Assembly (NCBI RefSeq): GCF_900168005.1
Contig: NZ_FUYP01000009.1
Span: forward strand, 62,001 to 126,000
Direction of reading: 5' to 3'
From: Sphingopyxis flava
Lineage (GTDB): Bacteria; Pseudomonadota; Alphaproteobacteria; Sphingomonadales; Sphingomonadaceae
DNA: 64,000 nt
The translations under genes and the position numbers were made by a program. How positions within the stretch are numbered: position 1 is the stretch's first letter; every line of letters starts with the position of its first letter. The notes beneath the pieces were generated by a model. It was given only the letters and a program-made list of their open reading frames with translations. It was not told the DNA's origin and did not search any database. Below are positions 17,431 through 26,560 of this stretch, piece by piece.

Positions 17431-18624
17431 TTGCACCAGCACCATAGCGCCCACGGGCTGATTCAGGCACTTTCGCCGGTCGAACCTGTTACGCTTGTCC
17501 GCCCGCATGCCGCGCGGCGCGCAGCGCGTTTCTTCATCGAGCGATTTCCCGGCACGACCATGTATGCGGTCAAGGCGAATCCCTCGCCCGACCTGCTGCG
17601 CGTGCTGTGGGATTCAGGCGTTACCCATTATGACGTTGCCTCCATCGCAGAGGTGCGGCTGGTGGCGCGCACCTTGCCCCATGCCACCCTCTGCTTCATG
17701 CACCCGGTCAAGGCCGAGGAAGCGATTGCAGAAGCCTATTGGAAGCACGGGGTGCGCACCTTTTCGCTCGACACGATGGACGAGCTTCAGAAGATCGTCC
17801 GCGCGACCGAAGGTGCCGCTGATCTCAATCTTCTGGTGCGGCTGCGGGTCTCCTCCGACCATTCGAAACTCAGCCTTGCCGCCAAGTTCGGCGCCGAACC
17901 CGACGAAGTGCCCGAATTGCTGATGGCAACCCGTCAGGCGGCCGACGCACTCGGCATCTGTTTCCACGTCGGCAGCCAGGCGATGACGCCGCACGCCTAT
18001 GCGCAGGCGATGGAGCGGGTCCGCGCCGCGATCGTCGCAGCATCGGTGACCGTCGACATCGTCGATGTCGGCGGCGGTTTCCCCTCCTCCTATCCCGGCA
18101 TGGAGCCCCCGCCGCTCGATGCTTATTTCGACACGATTCACCGTATCTTCGAAAGCCTGCCGATCAGCTACTCCGCCGAGCTGTGGTGCGAGCCGGGTCG
18201 CGCGCTGTCGGCCGAGTATAGCTCGCTCATCGTGCGCGTCGAAAAGCGCCGCGGCGAGGAGCTCTACATTAACGATGGTGCCTATGGCGCGCTTTTCGAC
18301 GCCGCCCACGTCGGATGGCGCTTTCCCGTCACGCTGCTGGGCGACGCGAAAAGCGATGTCGAGTTGCTGCCGTTCAGCTTCTATGGTCCGACCTGTGACG
18401 ATCTTGACCATATGGCGGGGCCCTTCTTTCTCCCGGGCGACGTCAAGGCGGGCGATTTCATCGAGATCGGGATGCTCGGCGCCTATGGCTGCGCGATGCG
18501 CACCAAGTTCAACGGCTTTGGCGCCGAAGCCATCCACGTCGTCAGCGACGAGCCGATGGCGAGCCTTTATACCGGCGAGGTCGAAGAGGAACGCCGCTCT
18601 GCAACAGTGACCAAGCTTTTCTAA
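17431..18624 (+). CDS. odc: Ornithine (or lysine/ornithine) decarboxylase, alanine-racemase fold
   Basis: 397 residues, fold-type III PLP decarboxylase producing putrescine (or cadaverine). The PLP lysine is K48 in YAVKANP. FHVGSQ, DVGGGFP and CEPGR line the cofactor. GPTCDDLD carries the Cys-x-x-x-Asp pair typical of ornithine decarboxylases rather than diaminopimelate decarboxylase. It supplies the diamine used by the upstream carboxyspermidine pair. The start is TTG 17431 (MHQHHSAHG) preceded by GGGGG; no ATG fits better. A separate promoter and leader lie in the 154-base gap upstream. Confidence 0.9.
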   Translation: MHQHHSAHGLIQALSPVEPVTLVRPHAARRAARFFIERFPGTTMYAVKANPSPDLLRVLWDSGVTHYDVASIAEVRLVARTLPHATLCFMHPVKAEEAIAEAYWKHGVRTFSLDTMDELQKIVRATEGAADLNLLVRLRVSSDHSKLSLAAKFGAEPDEVPELLMATRQAADALGICFHVGSQAMTPHAYAQAMERVRAAIVAASVTVDIVDVGGGFPSSYPGMEPPPLDAYFDTIHRIFESLPISYSAELWCEPGRALSAEYSSLIVRVEKRRGEELYINDGAYGALFDAAHVGWRFPVTLLGDAKSDVELLPFSFYGPTCDDLDHMAGPFFLPGDVKAGDFIEIGMLGAYGCAMRTKFNGFGAEAIHVVSDEPMASLYTGEVEEERRSATVTKLF

Positions 18625-18690
18625 GCGTCCGGAAGGCGAAATTCAGGGGCGGTTGACCGGGCGGGTCGGCGTCCCTAATTTTTTGCGGCA

Positions 18691-19422
18691 ATGCACAAAG
18701 GCATCGACCTTCCACCACCCCCGCCCTTTGCCGGGCTCGCCGCTCACCATTCGCTTGCGCTCTTTCTCGATTTCGACGGCACACTCGTCGAAATCGCCGA
18801 CACGCCCGACGGCATCCATGTGCCCGACGGCATGCCCGAACAGCTCACGGCCCTCAACCGCGCGCTCGATGGCCGCATAGCCATCGTTAGCGGCCGCGCA
18901 ATTGCCGACATCCGGACCTATCTTGGCCCTGTCGGTCTGTTGATGGTCGGCTCACACGGAGCGGAGATGTGCGAGGCGGCGGACACATCCCCCATTTTGT
19001 CGGACGCAAGCCGTACCGCCCTTGCCGCGCTAACCGCCGCCTGGCCGCAACTTCTCGTCGAAATCAAGCCGCACGGTATCGCGGTGCATTATCGGCAGGA
19101 ACCCGAAGCCGCTCCAGCCGTCTATACGGTCATGGATGAAATGGCAGCCCGCGAAGGCCTTGCCGCCCGGCGCGGCAAGATGGTGGTCGAACTGGGCCCG
19201 AAAAGTGCCAACAAGGGCGTTGCGGTAGCCCGGCTCATGGCCGGCCCGCCCTTTGCAGGCGCCATGCCGATCTTTATCGGCGACGACACGACGGACGAAG
19301 ATGGCTTCAACGCGGTGACATCCGCAGGCGGGCACGGCATCCTCGTTGGCCCGCCGCGGCCGACCGCTGCCCATTATCGCCTCGCCGACCCGGAAATGGT
19401 GCATCAATGGCTCATCCTTTGA
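18691..19422 (+). CDS. otsB: Trehalose-6-phosphate phosphatase
   Basis: 243 residues, HAD superfamily. The nucleophile motif DFDGT is at 27-31. The SGR segment (IVSGRAIADI), SHGAEM, LGPKSANKG with the conserved lysine, and the late FIGDDTTDEDGF acid cluster follow in OtsB order. It dephosphorylates trehalose-6-phosphate made by OtsA, encoded two genes on. The stop lies 16 bases inside the following GH15 gene, so the three genes are coupled. Confidence 0.95.
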   Translation: MHKGIDLPPPPPFAGLAAHHSLALFLDFDGTLVEIADTPDGIHVPDGMPEQLTALNRALDGRIAIVSGRAIADIRTYLGPVGLLMVGSHGAEMCEAADTSPILSDASRTALAALTAAWPQLLVEIKPHGIAVHYRQEPEAAPAVYTVMDEMAAREGLAARRGKMVVELGPKSANKGVAVARLMAGPPFAGAMPIFIGDDTTDEDGFNAVTSAGGHGILVGPPRPTAAHYRLADPEMVHQWLIL

Positions 19423-21200
19423 GCTCGCTAGCTCTATGGCCCGTCGGCAATTGCCAAGTCAGCGCGCTCGTTGACGGCGAGGCCGGCTTCGTTTGGGGCT
19501 GCGTTCCGCGCGTCGATGGCGACCCTGTCTTCTGCGCGCTTCTCGGAGGCGACCGGCAAGACGCCGGCGTCTGGCGGATCCGGCTCGCAGGGCAGGTCAA
19601 GGCGACCCCGCGCTATCGCCGCAACACGCCGATCCTCGTCACCCGGCTGGAGGCTGCGGACGGCAGCGCGGTCGACGTCATCGATTTCTGCCCGCGCTTC
19701 GAGCGGTCCGGGCGAATGTTCCGCCCTGTGGCCTTCGTTCGCATCGTCCGTCCGGTTTCGGGCAGCCCGCGCCTCGAGATGGAGCTGGTGCCAATGCGCG
19801 ATTATGGCGCCGAGGTCGCACCAACAACGCGCGGCACCAACCATATCCGCTATTTGATCGGTCCCCAGCCGCTTCGGCTGACGACTGACGCGCCCGTCGG
19901 TTATCTCATGGAAGGCCGCTCCTTCCGCGTCGAGCAGGATCTGCATTTTTTTCTCGGTCCCGATGAGCCTTTTACCGGCAATGTGTCGCAGGCGCTCCGC
20001 GCCATGGAAGAGGCGACCGATCTCTACTGGCGAAGCTGGGTGCGCGGGCTCGCAACGCCGATGGACTGGCAGGACGCTGTCATCCGCGCTGCGATCACGC
20101 TCAAGCTTTGCCAGCATGGGGAAACAGGCGCAATCGTCGCTGCCCTCACCACCTCGATCCCCGAAGCACCCAATAGCGGGCGCAACTGGGACTATCGCTT
20201 CTGCTGGATCCGTGACGCCTATTATACCGTGCAGGCGCTCAATCGCCTCGGCGCACTTGACGTGCTTGAGAAATATCTCGCCTATCTGCGCAACATCGTC
20301 GACCGCGCCGCGGGCGGGCACATCCAGCCGCTCTATTCGGTAATGGGCGTGACCGAGCTCGACGAAAGTGTCGCCCATGACCTCGCCGGCTATCGCGGCA
20401 TGGGACCGGTGCGCATCGGCAACGCCGCCTGGACGCAAATCCAGCACGACGCCTACGGTCAGATCGTACTGCCAACGGTGCAGGGCTTTTTTGACCAGCG
20501 CCTCTTTCGCCTCGCCGACGAGCGCGACTTCGAAAGCCTCGAGCGCGTCGGCGAGGTGGCGTGGAAGATGCACGACCAGCCCGACGCCGGCCTCTGGGAG
20601 TTTCGCACCCGACAGCTTGTCCACACCTATTCGGCGGTGATGAGCTGGGCGGCGTGCGACCGGCTTGCCAATGTGGCAACGCGGCTGGGGAAGCCCGAAC
20701 GCGAAACCTTCTGGAACGATCGCGCCGCGAAGATTCGCGCGACAATCGAACGCGAAGCCTGGTGCGGGGCCGAGGGGCATTATGGCGCGGCCTTTGGCCA
20801 TTCGCATCTGGACGCAAGCCTGCTCCAGATGGTCGAACTGCGCTTCATTCGCGCCGACGACCCGCGCTTTCAGGCGACCTTTGGCGCAGTCGAAAAGGCC
20901 CTGCGGCGCGGCCGGAACATGCTGCGCTATGACAGCGAAGATGATTTCGGGCAGCCCGAAACTGCCTTCAATGTCTGCACCTTCTGGCTGATCGAAGCGC
21001 TGCATCTGTGTGGGCGGTCGGACGAGGCGCGCGAACTGTTCGAAGCGATGCTCGCTCACCGGACGCCCTCGGGGCTCCTTTCGGAAGATATGGATTTCGA
21101 AAATGGCGAATTGTGGGGGAACTTCCCGCAGACCTATTCGCTGGTCGGCATCATCAATTGCGCAGGCTTGCTGTCGCGAAGCTGGGATACGGTGCGATGA
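19407..21200 (+). CDS. Glycoside hydrolase family 15 protein (glucoamylase-like)
   Basis: 597 residues. The N-terminal beta-sandwich (residues 1 to about 215) begins with GNCQVSALVD, typical of bacterial GH15 proteins. An (alpha/alpha)6 barrel follows, marked by RNWDYRFCWIRDAYYTV and later ETAFNVCTFWLIEAL. GH15 enzymes in bacteria include glucoamylases, glucodextranases and trehalases. The position between otsB and otsA makes an alpha-glucan or trehalose substrate likely, but specificity cannot be read from sequence. There is no signal peptide, so it is cytoplasmic. It overlaps otsB by 16 bases and otsA by four (ATGA). Confidence 0.92.
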   Translation: MAHPLSSLALWPVGNCQVSALVDGEAGFVWGCVPRVDGDPVFCALLGGDRQDAGVWRIRLAGQVKATPRYRRNTPILVTRLEAADGSAVDVIDFCPRFERSGRMFRPVAFVRIVRPVSGSPRLEMELVPMRDYGAEVAPTTRGTNHIRYLIGPQPLRLTTDAPVGYLMEGRSFRVEQDLHFFLGPDEPFTGNVSQALRAMEEATDLYWRSWVRGLATPMDWQDAVIRAAITLKLCQHGETGAIVAALTTSIPEAPNSGRNWDYRFCWIRDAYYTVQALNRLGALDVLEKYLAYLRNIVDRAAGGHIQPLYSVMGVTELDESVAHDLAGYRGMGPVRIGNAAWTQIQHDAYGQIVLPTVQGFFDQRLFRLADERDFESLERVGEVAWKMHDQPDAGLWEFRTRQLVHTYSAVMSWAACDRLANVATRLGKPERETFWNDRAAKIRATIEREAWCGAEGHYGAAFGHSHLDASLLQMVELRFIRADDPRFQATFGAVEKALRRGRNMLRYDSEDDFGQPETAFNVCTFWLIEALHLCGRSDEARELFEAMLAHRTPSGLLSEDMDFENGELWGNFPQTYSLVGIINCAGLLSRSWDTVR

Positions 21201-22573
21201 GCCGGCTGATCGTTGTCTCCAACCGGGTGTCGGTCGACAAGGGGCGCGGCGCTGCGGGGGCGCAGGGCGGCCTCGCCGTCGCGATGAATGGCGCGCTGCG
21301 TCAGCATGGCGGGATCTGGTTCGGCTGGTCGGGCGAGGAAGTCGAGCATTTTACCGGCCAGCTTACCATGGCGCGCAGCAACGGCTTCACCACCGCAACG
21401 ATCGACCTCGAACCCCAGGATGTCGAAGAATATTATAACGGCTACGCAAACCGGACGCTTTGGCCCCTCTTCCACTATCGCATCGATCTTGCCGAATATG
21501 AAAATGAATTCGGTATGGGCTACGAGCGGGTCAACGAGCGCTTTGCGAACAGCCTGATCCCGCTCGTTGAGCCTGATGATCTCGTGTGGGTGCAGGATTA
21601 TCATTTCCTGCCTCTCGGCGAACGTCTGCGGGCGCATGGCCTCAAGAACCGCATCGGCCTTTTTCTCCATATTCCCTGGCCGCCGACCCGCCTTCTCGTT
21701 TCGCTTCCCTTTCACGAACGGCTGGTGAAGGCCATGCTCCATTACGACGTGATCGGCTTTCAATCGTTCGAATGGCTCGAGAGCTTCCTCCATTATTGCC
21801 GCAAGGAACTGAACGCCGGGGTCGATGAACAGAAGGGCACGGTAGAGCTCGGCGGCCGCACCGTCGTAGCGCGCGCCTTCCCCATCGGGATCGACCATAA
21901 GGAATTCATGGCGCTGGGCGAGACCGAGGTTGCACGGCGCGCGCAGGTGCGCCTCGTCGGCAGCGCGCGCAGCAGGACGGTCGTGATCGGCGTCGACCGG
22001 CTCGACTACAGCAAGGGTCTGCCCGAGCGCATCGACGCGATGGAGCGCCTGTTCGCCACCAAGGACGACATGGTAAACCGGTTGCTCTATATTCAAATCG
22101 CGCCCCCCTCGCGCGAGGATGTCCGCTCCTATCAGGAAATCCGGGCCACGCTCGAGCAGAAGACAGGTCAGTTTAATGGCGCCCATTCGGACGTCGATCT
22201 CGTTCCCATTCGGTACGTGAACCGCGGCTTTGGCCGCGCCGAACTTTTCGGCTTCTACCGGGCGGCCAAGATCGGGCTGGTGACGCCCATTCGGGACGGA
22301 ATGAATCTCGTTGCCAAGGAATATGTCGCGGCGCAGGACCCCGAGGACCCTGGCGTTCTCATTCTTTCGCGCTTTGCAGGCGCAGCCGAGCAATTGACCG
22401 ATGCGGTCCTCGTCAATCCGCTCAACCATGACGAAGTGACCCGCGCGCTTTGGACTGCGATCCATATGCCGCTCGAGGAGCGCAAGGCTCGCTGGAGGGC
22501 GCTCAACGCCGTCGTGCGCGATCGCGACGTCATCAGCTGGGCTGAGGATTTCATCGAAGCGCTGAAGGGCTGA
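21197..22573 (+). CDS. otsA: Trehalose-6-phosphate synthase
   Basis: 458 residues, GT20 glycosyltransferase joining glucose-6-phosphate and a nucleotide-activated glucose. The N-terminal LIVVSNRV plus GGLAVAMNGAL loop, WVQDYHFLPLGERLR, LHIPWPPTRLL, GVDRLDYSKGLPERIDAME and PIRDGMNLVAKEYVA are all present. Length is normal. The ATG at 21197 overlaps the GH15 stop. It forms an osmoprotectant operon with otsB. Confidence 0.96.
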   Translation: MSRLIVVSNRVSVDKGRGAAGAQGGLAVAMNGALRQHGGIWFGWSGEEVEHFTGQLTMARSNGFTTATIDLEPQDVEEYYNGYANRTLWPLFHYRIDLAEYENEFGMGYERVNERFANSLIPLVEPDDLVWVQDYHFLPLGERLRAHGLKNRIGLFLHIPWPPTRLLVSLPFHERLVKAMLHYDVIGFQSFEWLESFLHYCRKELNAGVDEQKGTVELGGRTVVARAFPIGIDHKEFMALGETEVARRAQVRLVGSARSRTVVIGVDRLDYSKGLPERIDAMERLFATKDDMVNRLLYIQIAPPSREDVRSYQEIRATLEQKTGQFNGAHSDVDLVPIRYVNRGFGRAELFGFYRAAKIGLVTPIRDGMNLVAKEYVAAQDPEDPGVLILSRFAGAAEQLTDAVLVNPLNHDEVTRALWTAIHMPLEERKARWRALNAVVRDRDVISWAEDFIEALKG

Positions 22574-22657
22574 CCCACAGCCTTGCATTGTCGCGGCTGG
22601 GCCCTAGCATCCCCTGCACGCGGCCGACCACATGCGCCGCGATCGAAAGGGGGAATT

Positions 22658-23089
22658 ATGTCGCAAAGCATTCTTGCGCCTGGCGCAGTGCTGGTCCTGT
22701 GGACATTGATCATGCTTTTCTGGGTCGCAGCGACCCGCTTTCCGGCAATGGCGAAGGCCGGGATCAACTTGAAAGCGGCGCCGCCAGGCGGCCGAGGCGC
22801 CGACCTCGAAAACGTGCTGCCATCCAGCGTCAATTGGAAATCTCACAATTACACGCATTTGCTCGAGCAGCCGACGCTCTTCTATGCGGTCATCGTCTTT
22901 TTGCATCTCTCGGGCGGCGACGTCAGCTACACGCGCTGGATCGCCTGGGCCTATGTCGTCTTACGCATCCTTCACAGCTTATGGCAGGTGACGGTTAACC
23001 GCGTTCCGGTGCGCTTCACGCTCTTTTCGCTATCCACGCTGTGTCTGCTTGCGCTGGCGGTACTCGCCGTGATCGCAACGCTGGGTTGA
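22658..23089 (+). CDS. MAPEG-family membrane protein 1
   Basis: 143 residues with about four hydrophobic helices. NYTHLLEQPTLFYAV and the later WAYVVLRILHSLWQVTVN match the bacterial MAPEG family, relatives of microsomal glutathione S-transferases. These act in membranes, often as trimers; the bacterial substrates are mostly unknown. AAAGGGGG lies upstream of the ATG at 22658. It is followed after ten bases by a paralogue, and the two clearly come from a tandem duplication. Confidence 0.85.
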   Translation: MSQSILAPGAVLVLWTLIMLFWVAATRFPAMAKAGINLKAAPPGGRGADLENVLPSSVNWKSHNYTHLLEQPTLFYAVIVFLHLSGGDVSYTRWIAWAYVVLRILHSLWQVTVNRVPVRFTLFSLSTLCLLALAVLAVIATLG

Positions 23090-23099
23090 GGAGGAGATC

Positions 23100-23537
23100 A
23101 TGACCGATACGAACGCGATTCTCGGACCCGTTGCGACGCTCGCGCTCTGGTCGATGGTGATGTGGCTATGGATGTACGCAACGCGCCTTCCCGCCATGAG
23201 CCGCGCGAAAATCGATGCCGCGAAGCTGGTGGGCGGCACCGGAAAGAATCTCGACGATGTGTTGCCGCCCGAGGTGCAGTGGAAGGCGCACAATTATAAT
23301 CATCTGATGGAGCAGCCGACCGTCTTTTACGCTGTTGCCATCGCGCTCGCCATCGCGGGCATGGGCGGCGGGCTCAACGCCCAGATCGCCTGGGCTTATG
23401 TGGGCTTGCGCATTCTTCACAGCCTCATTCAGGCAACGGTGAACCGGGTGATGTGGCGCTTCGGCGTCTTCGTGCTTGCCAGCCTCGCCTTATTCGCCTT
23501 GTGCCTGCACGCCTTCATAGCCTTCGTGCTGCACTGA
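23100..23537 (+). CDS. MAPEG-family membrane protein 2
   Basis: 145 residues, a paralogue of the preceding gene that shares the layout TRxPAM, NxxHLxEQPTxFYAV and WAYVxLRILHSLxQxTVNR. It has four predicted helices. A strong GGAGGAG lies upstream of the ATG. Conservation of the helix-2 EQPT...FY motif in both copies suggests both fold and bind a similar ligand. They may form a heterotrimer, which is inference. Confidence 0.85.
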   Translation: MTDTNAILGPVATLALWSMVMWLWMYATRLPAMSRAKIDAAKLVGGTGKNLDDVLPPEVQWKAHNYNHLMEQPTVFYAVAIALAIAGMGGGLNAQIAWAYVGLRILHSLIQATVNRVMWRFGVFVLASLALFALCLHAFIAFVLH

Positions 23538-23570
23538 ATATGGCCGGCGCCCCGAAACGCGGGGCGCCGG

Positions 23571-24770
23571 TTACTTTGTGAAGCATCCCGCGAGCTCGAC
23601 ATGTGTCGACCAGCGGAACTGGCCCACCGGCTGCACCCAGTCGAGGCGATAGCCGCCTGCGGCGAGCAGCTTTGCATCGCGCGCAAAGCTCGCGGGGTTG
23701 CAGCTCACATAGGCAATCGCCGGCACCTTGGATGCAGCAAGCTGCTTGACCTGTTCCTCGGCGCCCGCGCGGGGCGGATCCAGAATGACCGCGCCAAAGC
23801 GATCAAGTTCGCCGGGAATGAGCGGTCGGCGGAACAGGTCGCGATGCTCGGCCGTGACGAGCGCCTGCGCGCGGTTCGCGGCGCTGGCGAGCGCCAATAT
23901 GGCATCGCGCGCGCCTTCGGCCGCGTAGACTTTGCGCCCTTCCTGAACCGACAGGGCAAAGGTTCCCACTCCCGCGAACAGATCCGCCACGGCCGGGACA
24001 TCGCCGATAGCCTCGCGCACCGCCTCGACCAGCGCGGCCTGCCCGGCAGAGGTCGCCTGCAAAAAGGCAAATGGCGGCACTTCGACCCCAATTTCGCCAA
24101 AGTGCACCGTTGGCGGTTCGGGCTGCCAGATTGTCTCAAGACCGTCCCCCTGATCGATCGCGAGACGCGCAAGGCGATTGGCGCTCGCAAAATCCTGAAG
24201 CGCCATCGCCGCGTCAAGCCCTTCGGCGCGCACGCCCTCGAGCACCAGCTCGACGCCCTGATCGAGCATCTGCAGCTTGATCTTCAAGAAGCGCCGCTGC
24301 GGCGCAATCAAACCCAGCAATTTGCGCACCGGCGCGATCAGCGCGAACAGCGCGGGCATCAGAAGCGGACATTCGCGCATGTCGATAATCTGGTTGCTCT
24401 GCGCCGCGTTGAAGCCAACCGCGATCTGCTGTCCCGTCCGCAGGGCAGTCAGCGCCGCGCGGCGACGGCTTTGCGGCGGCGAGAGCAACGCCGCGCGTAT
24501 CGCGTTGGCGTGCACCTGTTGCGCGGCAAGCGCGCCTGCGACGCGATCGCGCACAAAGTCTGCGAGCGCCCCTTCGGCCACATGCTGGAGCTGACAGCCG
24601 CCGCATCGCATGAAATGGCGGCAAACCGGCTCAGCGCGGTTTGGCCCCGGAATAAGGGTCCCGTCGGCCGCCACCCGGTCTCCCGGCGCGCTTCCTGCGA
24701 CGTGGCGCCCGTCCGCAGTCACGCCGTCGCCCCGCGCGGCGATGCGTTCGATCAAATCTTTATCGGTCAT
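23571..24770 (-). CDS. RNA m5U methyltransferase (RumA/TrmA family)
   Basis: 399 residues. It has the iron-sulfur cysteine pattern of the RumA group: C50, C56 and C59 (CRHFMRCGGC) plus C134 in MRECPLL. The AdoMet site VADLFAGVGTFAL is near 263. DPPRAG and VSCNP (catalytic cysteine) follow. The enzyme methylates C5 of a uridine in 23S rRNA or tRNA; which one cannot be told here. The TRAM domain seen in longer members is minimal. It overlaps nnr by four bases, so it is the last gene of that unit. Confidence 0.9.
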   Translation of the reverse strand: MTDKDLIERIAARGDGVTADGRHVAGSAPGDRVAADGTLIPGPNRAEPVCRHFMRCGGCQLQHVAEGALADFVRDRVAGALAAQQVHANAIRAALLSPPQSRRRAALTALRTGQQIAVGFNAAQSNQIIDMRECPLLMPALFALIAPVRKLLGLIAPQRRFLKIKLQMLDQGVELVLEGVRAEGLDAAMALQDFASANRLARLAIDQGDGLETIWQPEPPTVHFGEIGVEVPPFAFLQATSAGQAALVEAVREAIGDVPAVADLFAGVGTFALSVQEGRKVYAAEGARDAILALASAANRAQALVTAEHRDLFRRPLIPGELDRFGAVILDPPRAGAEEQVKQLAASKVPAIAYVSCNPASFARDAKLLAAGGYRLDWVQPVGQFRWSTHVELAGCFTK

Positions 24771-26113
24771 GCCCTTACCAGATCATCGGCTACAAGGCCG
24801 GGGCCGATAGCCCGCGCGCGCGAAATATGCCAGCTTACCGCTGCAACCGCAGCGTCGAAGGCCTCGTCGCCGCGCGCGAGCATCGCCGCGCACGCTCCCG
24901 CGAGCACATCGCCCGTTCCGGCGGTGGCAAGCCAGGGGCAGCCTGGCCAGGCAGCTGCGATGCGCCCGTCGGGCGCAGCGACAATAGTGTCCGCACCCTT
25001 GTAGATGACGACGGCACCGCTCTTGCTCGCAGCAGCCCGCGCCCGATCGATCTTGCTGCCTTCAAGGCCGGGAAAGGCGCGCGCAAATTCGCCCGCGTGC
25101 GGCGTCAGGATCGCCGGCGCTCCTCCGAGCCTCGGCAGCGCCGAGACTATTGCAGCGGCATCGAGGACGAGCGCCCTCCCGCTCTTCAAGGCCGCGGCCA
25201 CGTCGCGATCGAGCGCATCGCTGGCCGGATAGCCCGGTCCTATCACCACGGCGCCAAGACGTTCATCAGCGAGCCGCTCGGCAAAATGATCGCCGTCCTC
25301 CGCGATAATGGCCGAAAGAGGCGCGCCAGACGCGCCGCTCAATATTGCATAACCCGCCCCCGCGCGCAGCACCGCCGAGGCGGCAAGTCCCGCCGCTCCC
25401 CGCATCGGGCCAGCGCGCACCAGCGCCATACCCCGGCTGAACTTGTGGGCAGCTGCCCCGGGGCTATCGCATTCGTATCGCGGCAGCGTCCGAAGCGACG
25501 ATTGAGCCTCGATCCCGATTGGCGCAAGCACGACCTTGCCGCAAGTGGCAGCGGCGGGCAGCAATACATGCGCGGGTTTGAGCGCGCCGAGCGCGACCGT
25601 CACATCGGCTGAAAGCGCCGGCGCCCAGGGTTGCACGCCGTCTGCCTCGACTCCGCTTGGCACATCGACCGCAAGGACCCGCCGCTTCGCGAGGCCGCGC
25701 AGGCGCGCCGCCAGATCTTTTCGGAGAGGCCGCGAAAGTCCGACGCCGAACAGCGCATCGATGACCAAAGGCGCGGGGGCGAGATCGTCACCCAGCACCT
25801 CGACGGGCCCTCCCCACGCGCGCCGGGCCGCGCGCGCGAGTTCGCTCGCGGGTTCGGCGAGCGCCGCCACCCGTACATGCACGCCGCGCCGGGCAAGCCA
25901 GCGGGCCGCCACATAGCCGTCGCCGCCATTATTGCCAGGTCCGCACAGAACGAGCACGGGATTTCCTGCCGCCATCCGCCACGCAAAGTCCGCAACCGCA
26001 GCGCCGGCGCGCTCCATCAGCGTCGCGAGCGAGGTTCCCGACGCAGCGCACGCCGCCTCGGCGGCGCGCATCGCGTCGGCGGTAAGGATGGGAGCGTCGA
26101 CAGGAGACGGCAT
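24767..26113 (-). CDS. nnr: Bifunctional NAD(P)H-hydrate epimerase/dehydratase
   Basis: 448 residues. The N-terminal YjeF-type epimerase domain covers about 1-210 with GPGNNGGDGYVAARWL and VDVPSGVEADG. The C-terminal ribokinase-like ADP-dependent dehydratase domain has LTPHAGEFARAF and the ATAGTGDVLAG catalytic and nucleotide motif. Together they repair hydrated NADH/NADPH. The fused form is usual in bacteria. 51 bases separate it from the upstream lipoprotein gene, and it overlaps the methyltransferase gene (ATGA). Confidence 0.94.
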   Translation of the reverse strand: MPSPVDAPILTADAMRAAEAACAASGTSLATLMERAGAAVADFAWRMAAGNPVLVLCGPGNNGGDGYVAARWLARRGVHVRVAALAEPASELARAARRAWGGPVEVLGDDLAPAPLVIDALFGVGLSRPLRKDLAARLRGLAKRRVLAVDVPSGVEADGVQPWAPALSADVTVALGALKPAHVLLPAAATCGKVVLAPIGIEAQSSLRTLPRYECDSPGAAAHKFSRGMALVRAGPMRGAAGLAASAVLRAGAGYAILSGASGAPLSAIIAEDGDHFAERLADERLGAVVIGPGYPASDALDRDVAAALKSGRALVLDAAAIVSALPRLGGAPAILTPHAGEFARAFPGLEGSKIDRARAAASKSGAVVIYKGADTIVAAPDGRIAAAWPGCPWLATAGTGDVLAGACAAMLARGDEAFDAAVAAVSWHISRARAIGPGLVADDLVRA

Positions 26114-26164
26114 GATTAAGCTTACGACATCGCACCGGTCATGGAAATCGCCATTGCGCGCCGG

Positions 26165-26560
26165 CTATCTTGCCCCGGTCGTATTCGCGGGCAATCGGTA
26201 GCGGTCGCGGCCGACCGCGACCTCGATCACTCCCTCTTTGACGATCATGACCTTTGCCGGCTCGGCTCCGTCGGCGGACACGACGCCGCGCCCGTCCTTA
26301 GCAATCGCAAGACGCCGGTAGCCGGTATCGGCGCGGCCTACGATCAGGATATTTGTTTGCGCCCCGCTCATTTCCTCAAGCGTACACGTCCGGTCAAAAT
26401 GCTTCGCGCCTTCGAGCGCGCAGTCGATGCGCCCATTGAGCGCGGCCTCCTCACCCTGCCGCGCCTCGGCACGGGCAAGGGCGCTATTGTCCGGGGCCGC
26501 GCCGCAGCCGCCGAGAAGCAGCAGCGGCAACGCCAACAAGCCCGCCTTTCTCGGCTTCAT
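26165..26560 (-). CDS. Small lipoprotein of unknown function
   Basis: 131 residues. A signal peptide ends in the lipobox LLGGC with C19. Two more cysteines ([14 protein letters not shown]) are placed to form a disulfide. The following segment ([29 protein letters not shown]) is beta-rich. No family is recognised with certainty. It overlaps the end of ilvD by four bases (ATGA), so its expression is coupled to ilvD although the functions look unrelated. Confidence 0.75.
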   Translation of the reverse strand: MKPRKAGLLALPLLLLGGCGAAPDNSALARAEARQGEEAALNGRIDCALEGAKHFDRTCTLEEMSGAQTNILIVGRADTGYRRLAIAKDGRGVVSADGAEPAKVMIVKEGVIEVAVGRDRYRLPANTTGAR

